Of a stretch of DNA of 64,000 nucleotides, positions 35,715 through 46,060 are shown one piece after another. The notes beneath the pieces are model-generated. The model was not told the DNA's origin. It did no database searches and was given only the letters and a program-made list of their open reading frames with translations. The stretch lies in assembly GCA_047967505.1 (NCBI GenBank), contig CM106541.1. One strand, 5' to 3'. Every line of letters begins with the position of its first letter. Positions within the stretch are counted from its first letter, which is position 1. Position numbers and translations under genes: made by a program. Origin of the DNA: Dipteris shenzhenensis (taxonomy: Eukaryota > Polypodiophyta > Polypodiopsida > Gleicheniales).

Positions 35715-36040
35715 TTCGTACACGTGTCAAAAATTGTACAAAAATCCGTACATCTGTCAGAAATTGTACAAAATTTCGTACATCTATCAGAAAATTACGT
35801 ACTTCTATCCGGTTTGTCAAAATTTCAGTACATTCACTGTAGTATGGGTTGCCTCGGGATGCATGCTAGCCATTTCTTAGATTTTCTAGCATTTTGGAGC
35901 CGCCTCGAGCTGCGCGTCAGCATTTTGGAGCTACCTTGAGCTACGTGCCAACATTTTAGAGCTTCCTCGAGCTGCATGCCAACATTTTGGAGCTGCCTTG
36001 AGATGGGTGCCGGTGTTTGGAGCCATTTAGAGCTGCTGAA
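35715..36040. repeat. Two short tandem repeats in the copia leader
   Basis: At 35715-35810 a unit of about 32 bp with AATTGTACAAAAATCCGTAC is repeated about three times. At 35890-36040 a unit of about 37 bp with CATTTTGGAGCTGCCT is repeated about four times. Confidence 0.8.
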
Positions 36041-36262
36041 TTGATCTGGAGACTTCTCTTTGAGCCCTTCCCTCCTCATTTGGCATCCCTTTGCCTCGGG
36101 CTACGAGCTTCTCTCCATTTCTATGTGCTCTCCTCCTTGTGGGAGCACTTCTTTTGCTGTAATTCTCATTTCCAACCCTCCTTTGCTTGCATTCAGAGCC
36201 TTTCATTGATGTTCTTTCAGGCTACATCATTGGTTGGTGCATTTGCCTTGTATTTCAGCACC

Positions 36263-36589
36263 ATGTCTGGTGGTAAAGATGATTTATTTGGGCTATGATT
36301 GGGGCCGATGACAAGCTTAATGGCACCAATCACCCCATGTGGTCATACATGATGGCACATGTTTTGGTTGCCAAGAATTTATGGCATATTGTTTCAGGTT
36401 CTGAGGCCAGACCTACATGCACTGTTACTGGTGCTACACCTACAACCTCTGCTTCTTCAAGTGATGGGTCTTTAGGTGATGGTTCTATTGCTACAACCAA
36501 GACTCCTGCACCTCCTGCTCTAGGTGCTTTGCCTCCTTCACAGGAGCAAATTTAGTGGGATGGTCATGATGCCAAAGCACATGCCTTGA
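36263..36589 (+). pseudogene. Copia gag, N-terminal part only
   Basis: ATG at 36263, frameshift near 36295, then ADDKLNGTNHPMWSYMM and LVAKNLWHIVSG, the usual start of copia gag. A TAG at 36553 interrupts WDGHDAKAHALIAL. The rest of gag, including the CCHC knuckle, is missing. Confidence 0.8.
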
Positions 36590-36730
36590 TTGCTCTTTCA
36601 TCAATGTTGGCCAACTGCTAATTTCGCACAAGACCACCATTGGGCTTTCTTGGTTACATGTCATCCTGATGAGAAGAGAACAAAGCTGGATCCAAAGGCA
36701 GAAAAATGCATCTTTATTGGATATATGGCA
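36590..36730 (+). pseudogene. Misplaced integrase C-terminal fragment
   Basis: Encodes HPDEKRTKLDPKAEKCIFIG, the conserved motif from the C-terminal part of copia integrase, which belongs about 1.2 kb further on. It sits where the end of gag should be and is fused in frame with the protease. The element's own copy of this motif is intact at about 37890 and differs in sequence (RCTKLDDKAVKCIFLGY), so this piece came from another element. Confidence 0.75.
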
Positions 36731-37015
36731 ATTTTAGATGTTCCTGACGCCTGGTTTTTTGATAGTGATGCTAGCCAGCACATCACATCCTGCAGGAAGT
36801 TATTCAGCTCATTGGAGCTTACATCTAAGGGGGGCAATGTCACATGTGCCAATAATGCATCATATACCATGAAAGGTATTGGGCAAGTTGCTCTTATTTC
36901 TATCTCTGGTGGTATTGTCACTCTAGAGCATGTGTTTTATGTTCCAGGCATTTGTAAGAACCTCATTTCTATTTCAGCCATTGCCGCATGTGGCTTTTAG
37001 GTTATTTTTTATGGT
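36731..37015 (+). pseudogene. Copia protease
   Basis: Encodes AWFFDSDASQHIT followed by the flap-like region and HVFYVPGICKNLISISAI. The active-site motif, usually DSGAS, is DSDAS. A TAG at 36998 breaks the CGF.VIF stretch. This domain would cut the polyprotein. Confidence 0.8.
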
Positions 37016-38190
37016 GTGAGGTGTGCAATGTATGATGTTACACATGCCTCTACCTTGGTTTTGACTAGCACATTGTCTAGCGGTCTTTACAGACTTGATG
37101 CTTATGACAGATGTTTAGATGATGATGATGCACTTGTCGATGCACATGCCTTTGCTATTGATTCTACCATGGTAGATACTCATTTGTGGCATGAGAGGTT
37201 TGGACACCTCAATTTTGGAGCCCTGGTGAAGTTATATAAGGAAGATATGGTTGTGGATCTTCCCAAAATGCATATGCCTACCAAACATGTTTGTGAACCA
37301 TGCTCACTTGGTAAGATGCACCGTGCTACGTTTCCCAAGGATGGGAGAGTTGGTGCTTCACGTAAGCTTTATCTCGTTCATAGTGATGTGACCCATGAGG
37401 GTTGTAGCTCTTGGGGGGTTCTACTATTTTGTTATTTATTGATGATTTCACGAAGTACACTTGGATTTTCACATTGAAATCCAAGTCTTATGTTTCTTCA
37501 TGCTTCAAGCACTTTATTGCCTTGGCTGAGAATGAGAGTAGGCTGCACATTGCTCACATTAATACAAACAAGAGGGGTGAATACATGTCAAAGGAGTTTG
37601 CTATTTTTTTGGCTTCCTGTGGCATTAATCATCAATGCACGGTGCCTTATACTCCTCAACAGAATCCTGTGGCTGAGCGAAAGAATAGATCAATGATGGA
37701 AATGGTTAGATGCATGTTGAAAGGCAAACATTTGTCTAATAAGTTGTGGTTGGATGCGGTCATGTGTGCAAATTACATCTTGAATAGATGTCCTACAAAG
37801 GCATTGCAGACTCACACACCTTATGAGGCTTGGATGGGTCATATGCCTCACATTTCCCACCTAAGGACTTTTGGATGCTTAGCTTATGCTCATGTGCCTT
37901 CACAGAGATGCACTAAGTTGGATGATAAAGCTGTTAAATGCATTTTTCTTGGGTATAGTTTAGAGAGCAGGGGCTATTAGCTTTATCAGCCCCGCATGGG
38001 CAAGTGTTTTGTCAATCACGATGTTGTGTTTGATGAATCTTGCACTATGGCTTTGCTGGATTGTCAAAAATAGCCCGTTGTTGATGCCCTAGACATATTT
38101 GACAGCTTGATGCCTTTGTTTCCATCTGATGCTTGAGATGATGTTCCATCTGAGGTTGTCCCTCCTCCATCTTTTAGTCATTTATAGCCC
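37016..38190 (+). pseudogene. Copia integrase
   Basis: HHCC zinc site: LWHERFGHLN and CEPCSLGK. First catalytic Asp in LVHSD; a frameshift near 37410; FIDDFTKYTW. The second catalytic Asp (RTDNGGE in relatives) is Asn here: INTNKRGEY, codon AAC at 37567-37569. The Glu of VAERKNRS is kept. Stops follow at 37978 (TAG), 38071 (TAG), 38134 (TGA) and 38185 (TAG). It would join element DNA to the host genome; the Asp loss alone would kill it. Confidence 0.85.
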
Positions 38191-39130
38191 CATGTGCATG
38201 CAGAAATTCAGCTTGATATGCCTATCATTGATCAGGATCATTTGCACCAAGCTCTTGACCAGGAAAGAGTAGAAATTCAGGAGCCTAAAAAGGTACCCCG
38301 TTGGCTCCTTGACACATTAGAAGACAGCAAACAAGACACTCCTCTGCTAGCCCATATGAGAGCAGGTGTCCGAAAAGAGCATGCTAGTTTTGTTGCTTAT
38401 GCTTTGGTTGCTACAGCATGCAATGAAGAGCCATTATGTCATCAAGATGCCTTTCAAAATGATTTTTGGATGAAGGCGAATTGGATTCTATCCATCATAA
38501 TGACACTTGGGAGTTGTGTGATTTGCCTTATGGCAAGAATGCCATTGAAACTAAGTGGGTTTAAGAGATCAAACAGAGCTGATGGTTCAATGGACTGTTA
38601 CAAAGCCCGTCTTGTTGCTAAGGGCTATGCTCAACAACATGGCATTGACTTTTAGGAGACTTTTGCTCCCACTTCCAATATCATTACCATTCGCATTGTT
38701 ATTGCCTTTGTTGCCCACCTTCATTAGCAAATACATCAGCTTGATATTAAGACAACTTTCCTTCATGGGCATTTGCAGGAAGAGGTCTATGTTTCCCAAC
38801 CTCCTGGTTTTGAGATTGAAGGTCTTGAAAGCAAGGTATGCCGCTTGAAAAAGGCCCTCTATGGATTGAAGCAGGCACCTCGGGCTTGGTATTTGAGAAT
38901 TCATTCTCATTTGCTCACACTTGGCTTTCAGAACAACCCTATAAAGGCTACCCTTTACATCCGCAAGCATGGGACAGATTTGCTAATTTTAGTCCTTTAT
39001 GTGGATAACGTGCTTGTAACTGGGACACATGCTCAGCAAATCGCAAATTTTAAAGTTGATTTGCAGCAAGACATTTGCTATGTCTGATCTTGGTCTTCTG
39101 CACTACTATCTGGGCATTCAATTTACTAGT
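38191..39130 (+). pseudogene. Copia reverse transcriptase
   Basis: In order: DTWELCDLPYGK and IETKWV (frame-shifted), [53 protein letters not shown] and LILVLYVDN. The catalytic YVDD box reads YVDN (Asn codon 39007-39009). Stops at 38551, 38653 and 38725; frameshifts near 38470, 38580 and 39070. Confidence 0.9.
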
Positions 39131-39920
39131 AGTAAGGGGGGCATTTTGATGTCACAATCCAAGTACATTGGACAGCTTTTGCAGTGTTTTCAATTTGAGG
39201 ATTGCAAGCCAGTATCCACACCATTAGAGACTGGTTTTCACTTCTCTTCTGAGGATGGCAGTGGTACATGTGATGCCACCCTCTATCAACAGGCAGTTGG
39301 TTGTTTGATTAACCTATGCCATACGAAACCTGATCTACAGTATGTTGTCTCACAGTTGAGCAGATATATGCACAGCCCATTTATGCACCATTGGCGTGTT
39401 TTCAGATATCTTAAAAACACTCACCATTTAGGCCTTCTTTATGGGGCTGATACTTCACTTGTCATGCATGGGTTCACTAATAGTGATTGGGCTAGTTATT
39501 CTGACACTCGTGTGTCACATAGTGGCAATTGTTTTATGCTTGGTACTTCATGTGTTTCTTGGTTCTGCAAGAAGAAGAGTACAGTTGCTACTTCTAGCTA
39601 TGAAGTTGAGTACAGAGCGACTTTTACAGCTATAGTGGATTGTGTTTGGCTTCGAAAGCTACTTGCAGATCTTTGTGCATGTTAGATTGCTCCTACCGTC
39701 ATCTTCACTGATAGTAAGAGTGCTTTGGCTGTCGCACGGAATCCAGTTTTCCATGCTCGCACAAAGCACATTGAGGATCACTATCACTATGTCAAAGAGC
39801 GGTTATCAACAGATGATATTTAGTTGTCTTATGTTCCCACTGAAGACAACTTGGCAAATCTTTTCACGAAGGCTCTACCTCGACCTAAGTTTGGGGCTTT
39901 TCGGCAAGCTTGAAACTTAG
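39131..39920 (+). pseudogene. Copia RNase H and C-terminal part of pol
   Basis: [15 protein letters not shown], then NSDWASYSDTRVSHSGNCFM, SWFCKKKSTVATSSYEVEYR, FTDSKSALAVARNPVFHART and KHIEDHYHYVKERL. Stops at 39683 and 39821, both TAG where relatives have Gln-like positions. Ends with LFTKALPRPKFGAFRQA. Confidence 0.88.
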
Positions 39921-40051
39921 TATCTTTTGTAACTTGATCTGTTGTACTTTGTACACTCATAGGTTGCTATATCCTATGGGACGAACATGTGCAACCATGA
40001 CACTAGATATTTAGGTATCTTGAGCCATGTCCAGGATACTTCAGCCCATAC

Positions 40052-40063
40052 CATGGAGGGAGG
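40052..40063 (+). other. Polypurine tract
   Basis: CATGGAGGGAGG immediately precedes the 3' LTR, the expected primer site for plus-strand synthesis. Confidence 0.7.
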
Positions 40064-40065
40064 TT

Positions 40066-40345
40066 TGTAGGCTATCTCATGGGCTATCCATAGATGCCAC
40101 TTATACCTTGGTATGAGCCTTGTAGGCCTAGTTATAGTCAGTTAGGACTATTGGTACAGTTAGTTTATGTACCATCTAGGTTAGTTAGGACACTAAGTCC
40201 AGTTAGAGCAATTAGCCCTAGGGTTTTGTTATGTTGGCTCTCCCTTGAAGCTCCACACTTTAGTTTTGCAGCAATCTATTACAGCATCTCATTTTTCTCC
40301 ATTGTGCTTCCATATTTGAGCTTCCATTGCTTCCAACACCCAACA
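40066..40345 (+). repeat. Copia 3' LTR, 280 bp
   Basis: Starts TGTAGGC after the polypurine tract and ends CCAACA. The last 20 bp equal the remnant at 35388-35407. The LTR is short, as in many plant copia families. Confidence 0.8.
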
Positions 40346-40500
40346 CTTTTAACTAATGCCAATGCTAAAGTCTTCTTTCAAGGTGGTTTATCTCACCCTT
40401 TCTTTCTCAAGGGATCCATTAGGAAAGGACGCCCCATTGCACCAATTCTTGTTGCGATTCCTACATATGGCCCAAGGTGGCTCAATCCATCGCTAGACAA
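40346..40500 (+). pseudogene. LINE RT fragment, right of the copia insertion
   Basis: Directly after the LTR the plus strand encodes NAKVFFQGGLSHPFFLKGSI followed by RKGRPIAPILVAI, the LINE reverse transcriptase box that precedes the catalytic FADD. The frame then loses similarity and stops at about 40504. Confidence 0.65.
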
Positions 40501-40779
40501 TTAGTAACACGTTCAAGGGAATAGAGCTATCTGATGGTAAATGATAGTGACCAAGAGTGAAACAAAAAAAATCTAAAAATATCAGAGCAGTATGTGCATG
40601 AGTGAGCACAATGACTATGCAATGAAAGAGCCCTGTCCAAGTCCTAATGCCTCTATCTTTCCCATTTTCCACAAAACAATCCGCCCATGGGACATTACAC
40701 TCAAACAAATGAGGTACATAATAGGAATAGATTCTTTAGCCCTACATCTGGTAAACCGACACCACCTCTCAACTTTGGT

Positions 40780-41270
40780 AACTAAAGAGGATGTAACACA
40801 TCTAACACTTTGCCCCCCTCCTTAGGCCATAAGAGGGCATGCAAAAAGTATTCAATTTCTATCCAATGACTCTTATTGAAGTCACATAGGGAGGCAAAAT
40901 AGGTAGTAGAAGCTGCCTGCACATCTTGAATCAATAGGACCCTAGTATTTTCCCAAACAATTTCCATACCAAATCCCACATCTTTTGCGGGATTTTCTCC
41001 TTAAACCAGTCAAAATATTGTCTAAGGAGTAGGCCCAAGCCTCTAGGAGATACCCGACGACAATGCCCTTTTCAATCCATTTAATCAAAAGGTAGTAGCC
41101 GAATCTAAAAGGGAACTTTGATCAATCTTCAAAGTAAATGATTTAGACTAATTTCATTTAAAACTCAAGGTCTCACAAAATTTTGCTCAAAATATTACAA
41201 AGTTTGACCACATTATTTTGACTCTCCCCAGAGAAAGCAATTATGTCATCTGCAGAGAGCTGAGGGAAAA
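40780..41270 (-). pseudogene. LINE RT fragment in reverse orientation
   Basis: The minus strand encodes LSADDIIAFSGESQNNVVKL near 41265-41200, matching the catalytic (F)ADD box and the following helix of a LINE RT. Broken sequence follows, including a piece resembling the late RT region (FLHALLWPKEGGK near 40810). Many stops. Confidence 0.6.
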
Positions 41271-41769
41271 CCTGCCTGCCCAAAGGCAAAACTCATGCAG
41301 GTATGAAAGAGTGTGTTCATGGTTTCTTGTTAACATTGTGGGTTCAAACTTAATCTTGAGATTAGTGGAATCTTGGAAGGGGTGTGGTTGTTTGATTTCT
41401 TTGAGAAGGAGCTCAAGCTTGCATGGTGATGCAAGTCTTTGGTGTGGTTGGGTAGTTACCATAGAGAATGAACCGCTTGCTTTGTTGGATCTACCACGAG
41501 CTTGGGTGTCTGTAGAGAAAAGGAGTGTGCTCTCGGTTGCAAGTTTGGGAGGCAAGGTTGGCTTGTTGGAAGTCACTATTGGATGTTACTTTACCTAGTG
41601 ATAGGGAGGTGGCTTTGATTTCTTTGATGAGAACTTGGATCCCCAAAAAATGGCCATCCAATTGTGTGGTCTTGTTGGAATGACAAGTGAATCAATGGTG
41701 TACTGGGAAGACGAGTTTAAGAAAGGTATCCTTAAGGCTAATCTATAGAAGGCCATCCTTCAATGCTAA

Positions 41770-42162
41770 GTGGAATTTAAGATGGAGCCATGGTTGATGG
41801 GAAGCTTGCCTCAAGGATATTTGGAAGGGCTACAAGCTAGTAAAGCTAGCTTTTTCTTGTGGAAAGTTTTACATATGTGGTTGCCGCTAAGGGATAGATT
41901 GGCTAAATGGTTGGGGATTAACCCTAGTTATCCACTGTGTGGGGTGGTTGTTGAAGATATATACCATCTGATGTGGTCACGCCTAATTACCAAAATGTTA
42001 TGGTGCCTTGTGGAAGGTGTTATTAGAAAGGTGGACTTTATGGCGTGCTTCTCCTTGAAGTCCAATGAGAGGTCAGTTCTCACTGGAGATCCTATCAACC
42101 TTGGCTACTTGTTGGCTATGCATCCATGCCATTGTGTTTCTGTTAGTGTGGACCATGCGTAA
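41770..42162 (+). pseudogene. LINE C-terminal zinc-binding (zf-RVT) fragment
   Basis: Encodes KASFFLWKVLHMWLPLRDRL, then NPSYPLCGVVVEDIYHLMW, the zf-RVT region at the end of plant LINE ORF2. The usual Cys-rich pattern is partly lost. Confidence 0.65.
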
Positions 42163-43739
42163 TTAGATTGTTTTTTTATAAGTTGGGGTGATTGGGATGG
42201 TATGGACATTGATGGTTGCTATGTTGAAGTCTAATCTGCTAGACCTTAGTGTGGTTTTTGACTTGAGAGATTCATTGGTTAGATCTCATCTACTTGAATT
42301 GAACTCAGTGTTTTGCATTGTTAGGTATGTCCTGGCTATTATTGCACTGTAGGCCACAAGCAATTTGCCCTTATAGTTGGCCACATTTTGCATTTTGGTC
42401 CTTTTGGGGGGCTGACCTCCCCCTTTATAAATCGGTGTATTTTTCTTTATTTTTTCAATAAATGAGCTTAAATAATCTCTCCTCACATTTTTCAAGCCTT
42501 GCTCTAGGATAATTCCCTCTCCCAATCTCTTTCTCATTTAAGCATAACTGAGGATGCTAGGATGGTTGCTCCTAAAAATTGGTTTTGTCTTCATTTTTGT
42601 CTTTTTAAATTCTATATATGGCTGAAATAAATCCTTTGTTATACTAAAAGGCTGATCAAAATGCAACACATTAAGAGAATGAAAAAATCCAAAACCTAAA
42701 CTGCACCATGCTTGCACAAACCTTGACAAAATGATCAAACCAAGTTGCAACCTATGGATGTGATAAAATATCCTCGTTGATGTAAACCCTTGTTGCACTA
42801 AAAGTCAACTAAACACATTAAGAGATAGAAACGTATCATAATTGTACAAATGATTTATAAAAAAATCACAAATGCATTAGAGAAAAGTGTCTCCAAGCAA
42901 ACATCATATAAGAGAGTAATACCAAGTCATGCCACATGTGTTATTATAGAAGTAATCCCAAAGCTCTAGGCATAAATGGCATCACAAAGATTCAATCTAG
43001 CACACGATTTGTCCTAAATACAATCCTAGGTGCTTCACATAGTGTGTAGGAGGTTAATTTAGCTAGTCATAATAATATAAAAAATATGAAAAATTGGCCA
43101 TCCAAAACCAAGATCTATGAACAAGATATGATTCACACTTATGCTATGTATGAGCACAAAAACAATGCCATGTGGAGAATTTGAGATTTGGTCAAGATGA
43201 ATACCTTAGACCAACTCTTGTTGCACTCTCTTTTTCCAACACTTGCCATTGCTCTATTACTTCTATTGAATTCCTTGTATTCATCTCGTACACAATAAAT
43301 AAAGGTGACATTATTGTAGTTCTATTTGGGATATTATTGTAAGCAATTCAATTCATGCCAAGCTTATATTCCATTGGTTGGATATTTCTATGCAAATTTT
43401 CCAAGCTTTTGTTGACTATCTCTAACAATCCATCATGTTTTTGACATCGTATTGCAACTTTGGTCCAAATTTACATCACAACCTCTTCCAAAAATAATTC
43501 AAGATTCTAGTATCATTATCACACGTTACATTGTGAGCAGTCATCAAATATGCAAATACTCACTAACCATATCTCAACTACTAGAGCAACATTTGTTGCC
43601 AACAATAAAGTAACTAAAAGAATATCGATGTCTACTTGGGTGTCTTACTCTTCCATTTGCAACCAACATCACTTGTTGAGATTTTGAAAAGTCTTAAAGG
43701 CCTCCTAATAAAGAGATCCTAGATGGGTATTACAAAAGT
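42163..43739. other. No recognised gene
   Basis: AT-rich; only short frames on both strands without recognisable domains. Confidence 0.5.
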
Positions 43740-44290
43740 AAAGTGAGTGGAGTTTGTCAAGAAATCACCAAAAAGTCAAGAGGGTCTTCTAAACGTCATC
43801 GATGTGAACAAGTCCACTCTCCCACTTCATGCTACATTGGAGGAACGGGTATGCCATAATGAAAACAAGTGGATTGCACTAAAATGCTCAGTAAAAGGGA
43901 TAAAATCTATAGTTGCTTCAATTTACGCTCCTACTAGAACTCAAGACAAAAAGAGGACATGGGAAGCTCTCAATATTTTGGATGGGAATGCCTGCAGTCA
44001 TTCTTGGTGACACTAACATGTTAGAGTCCAATTCAAATAGATGGCATGGCAAAGGGACTATTATTAGAGGATCAAAACTCTTGAGCTGGGATGCTTTAGC
44101 GAACACTTTACACTTAGTTGACCTGGCACTCAATTGTATGTGGTCAAATAGACAAATCTAGGATTTAAGGAGGGAAGAAAGACTAGACAGAGCTTACATG
44201 TCACAAGATTTACTGTGTATGGCTACTAGGATAAATACTCAAACCTTCTCTTTGCTTACTATTCAAATCATAAATAAAAGCTTTAGGCTT
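43740..44290 (+). pseudogene. LINE endonuclease domain
   Basis: Two overlapping frames encode KWIALKCSVKGIKSIVASIY-APTRTQDKKR, then GDTNMLESNSNRWHGKGTI, LSWDALANTLHLVDLAL and WSNRQI, with RLDRAYMS after a stop. This is the apurinic-endonuclease-type fold (GDFN and the SRLDR motif) that nicks target DNA. A frameshift near 43960 and a stop at 44159 break it. Confidence 0.75.
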
Positions 44291-44519
44291 GTGGTTTTGG
44301 GACAAGAAAAAAGTCTACCTCTTGCTTTAAAGCTGACCCCTCTATTTTTTTCTTAAAGACTATATAGGCACCTTTTTGGCAACTATTGTCAAATTATGGG
44401 AAGGGTGTAAATATGCCAAAGAAACAAGGCGAGATATCTATTTTTCAAAGATTAATTTTGACAAAGCTATGATAGGCTCGATTGAGATTTTCTAGTTCAG
44501 TCATCACTGTAAGACATGG

Positions 44520-45330
44520 GCTTAGAGCCACACCTTGTTTCCTACAAAAGTATATGTAAATGGGTCATGATAGATCCTTTTCTCTTAAGGAGATAAGTAA
44601 GATAGGCATGTCAAATTTCTCCTCTTCTCTTTGCTATTGTAGAAAACTCTTTTGGGTGCTTGACAAGGTATAGTTGGGCTCTCTTCATGCTATTGAGCTC
44701 CTTTTGGGTTAGCAATTTGTTGACGATACCCAACTAACTCTAAGGAATTTGTTGATGCTACCAATTTAACTCCAAGGAATTTGTTGATGATACCAATCTA
44801 ACAATATAACTCCAAGGAATAGCCACCAAGATGTTAAGGAAGTCCTTGATTGCCCGGATGTCTTCTGCAAAGCCTTAGGTTCCCAAATAAATCATCTAAA
44901 GATAGGGTATGCCACTTTGTCTCTCAAAAGTGAAGGCTAGTCAAATCCACTATGGAGGGATCTAGTAAGAAACTTGTTAGGTGGAGAGGGTTCCAAGCCA
45001 ATCTTGTAGGAAGAACAATGGCCTTGAACCACTATATTTATCCCATAGTCATTTTCTATTTATCATGCTGGCACCCATCTAAGAATGGTTTGGACAAATA
45101 TCAGTAAGTGTAGAGCTTTCCTTTGGGGTGGTAACAAAAGAATCGCTAAGGTAAGATGGGAGTTCTGCATAAGCGGGAGTCTAGGGGTCATTGATATTAA
45201 GCAAGCTACTGCACAATTAGCGACTACTTGGATTGTTAAAAAATTACTACACACTATGGGCCTAGTTGTTGGCTAGGAGCCTTCAATTTGTCATACCTGT
45301 AAGGGCCCTTAAATGGAAGAACTACTCCAA
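44520..45330 (+). pseudogene. LINE reverse transcriptase, decayed
   Basis: Encodes ISPLLFAIVENSFG near 44600, the catalytic box QFVDDTQLTL at about 44712-44741, then downstream INHLKIGYATLSLKSEG and CRAFLWGGNKRIAKVRWEFC. The order fits a plant LINE RT. The catalytic box lies in a three-copy 32-bp tandem repeat (44716-44820). Confidence 0.7.
44716..44820. repeat. Three-copy tandem repeat across the RT catalytic box
   Basis: Units start at 44716, 44748 and 44780, each with TTTGTTGA(C/T)G(A/C)TACC and ending ...AAGGAA. The third is longer (41 bp). Confidence 0.85.
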
Positions 45331-45879
45331 CTCTATTTGTAGTTTGTTGTTCTAAACCTTGCTCAACCAAAGGAAGCTAGTTGTGGAAATCACTTTGGAT
45401 TGTCTTTAAGACTATTAAATGTCATCTTGTCTATTTTTGTAAAGGGGATATTATCAGCCTAGATTCCATTTGGGTTTTTGTGTTTTAGAGAAGTTCCCCT
45501 TTATCCAATGTTGACTTTATCAGTGTTAGTCTCTTGCTCTAAAAGGGTTTATAGTCTTGGGGCCAACTTTGGATAAGAATCAACTGTAGATAGATGACTT
45601 GGCTTGAGATTAGAATACATTTTAGATTGTAAATTAGGTGGAAGATGTGATGAAGGTAAGATTGGCCTCTAGGACAACAACTTGCAATAGTGGAAGGGTA
45701 GTATTGGCTTGAATTATGCTAAGGAATTTAGTTGGATTGACTCTCCTTGTTTGTTACCCATCCCCATCCCTACTGAAATCATTGAAGAAGTTTGTAGAGT
45801 TTTGAATGGTAGCTAGAAGTTTACGGATAGTCACAAAACTTGAAAAATTAGATTTAACAAAAGTTGGTCTAAGGAAATC

Positions 45880-46060
45880 ACTCAAAAAATGTCTACAATT
45901 ATGTGGCTCATCATGCACAAAGCAGTGTGGACAAATGATAGAGGACTTAGGATTGAAAAGGGAGATGGTCAATGTAGAACATGCCTTGTTCACAAAGAGG
46001 ATATTTCCCCCCTCTTTCTTGCATGCCCCAATGCTAGGAGAGTTTGGAAGGTGACTCAAA
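45880..46060 (+). pseudogene. LINE zf-RVT domain
   Basis: One frame encodes MWLIMHKAVWTNDRGLRIEK, then GQCRTCLVHKEDISPLFLAC and PNARRVWK. The C..C and C residues of the zf-RVT module are present. It follows the RT at 44520 on the same strand and probably belongs to the same LINE. Confidence 0.7.

Larger units (their letters stand above)
35388..40345 (+). mobile_element. Ty1/copia retrotransposon nested in a LINE
   Basis: Contents in order: last 20 bp of a 5' LTR, primer-binding site, repeat-rich leader, gag part, protease, integrase, RT, RNase H, polypurine tract and a complete 3' LTR. The 5' LTR matches the 3' LTR only over its last 20 bp (ATTGCTTCCAACACCCAACA), so most of it is deleted. 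Many stops and several frameshifts show it is inactive. Confidence 0.9.
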
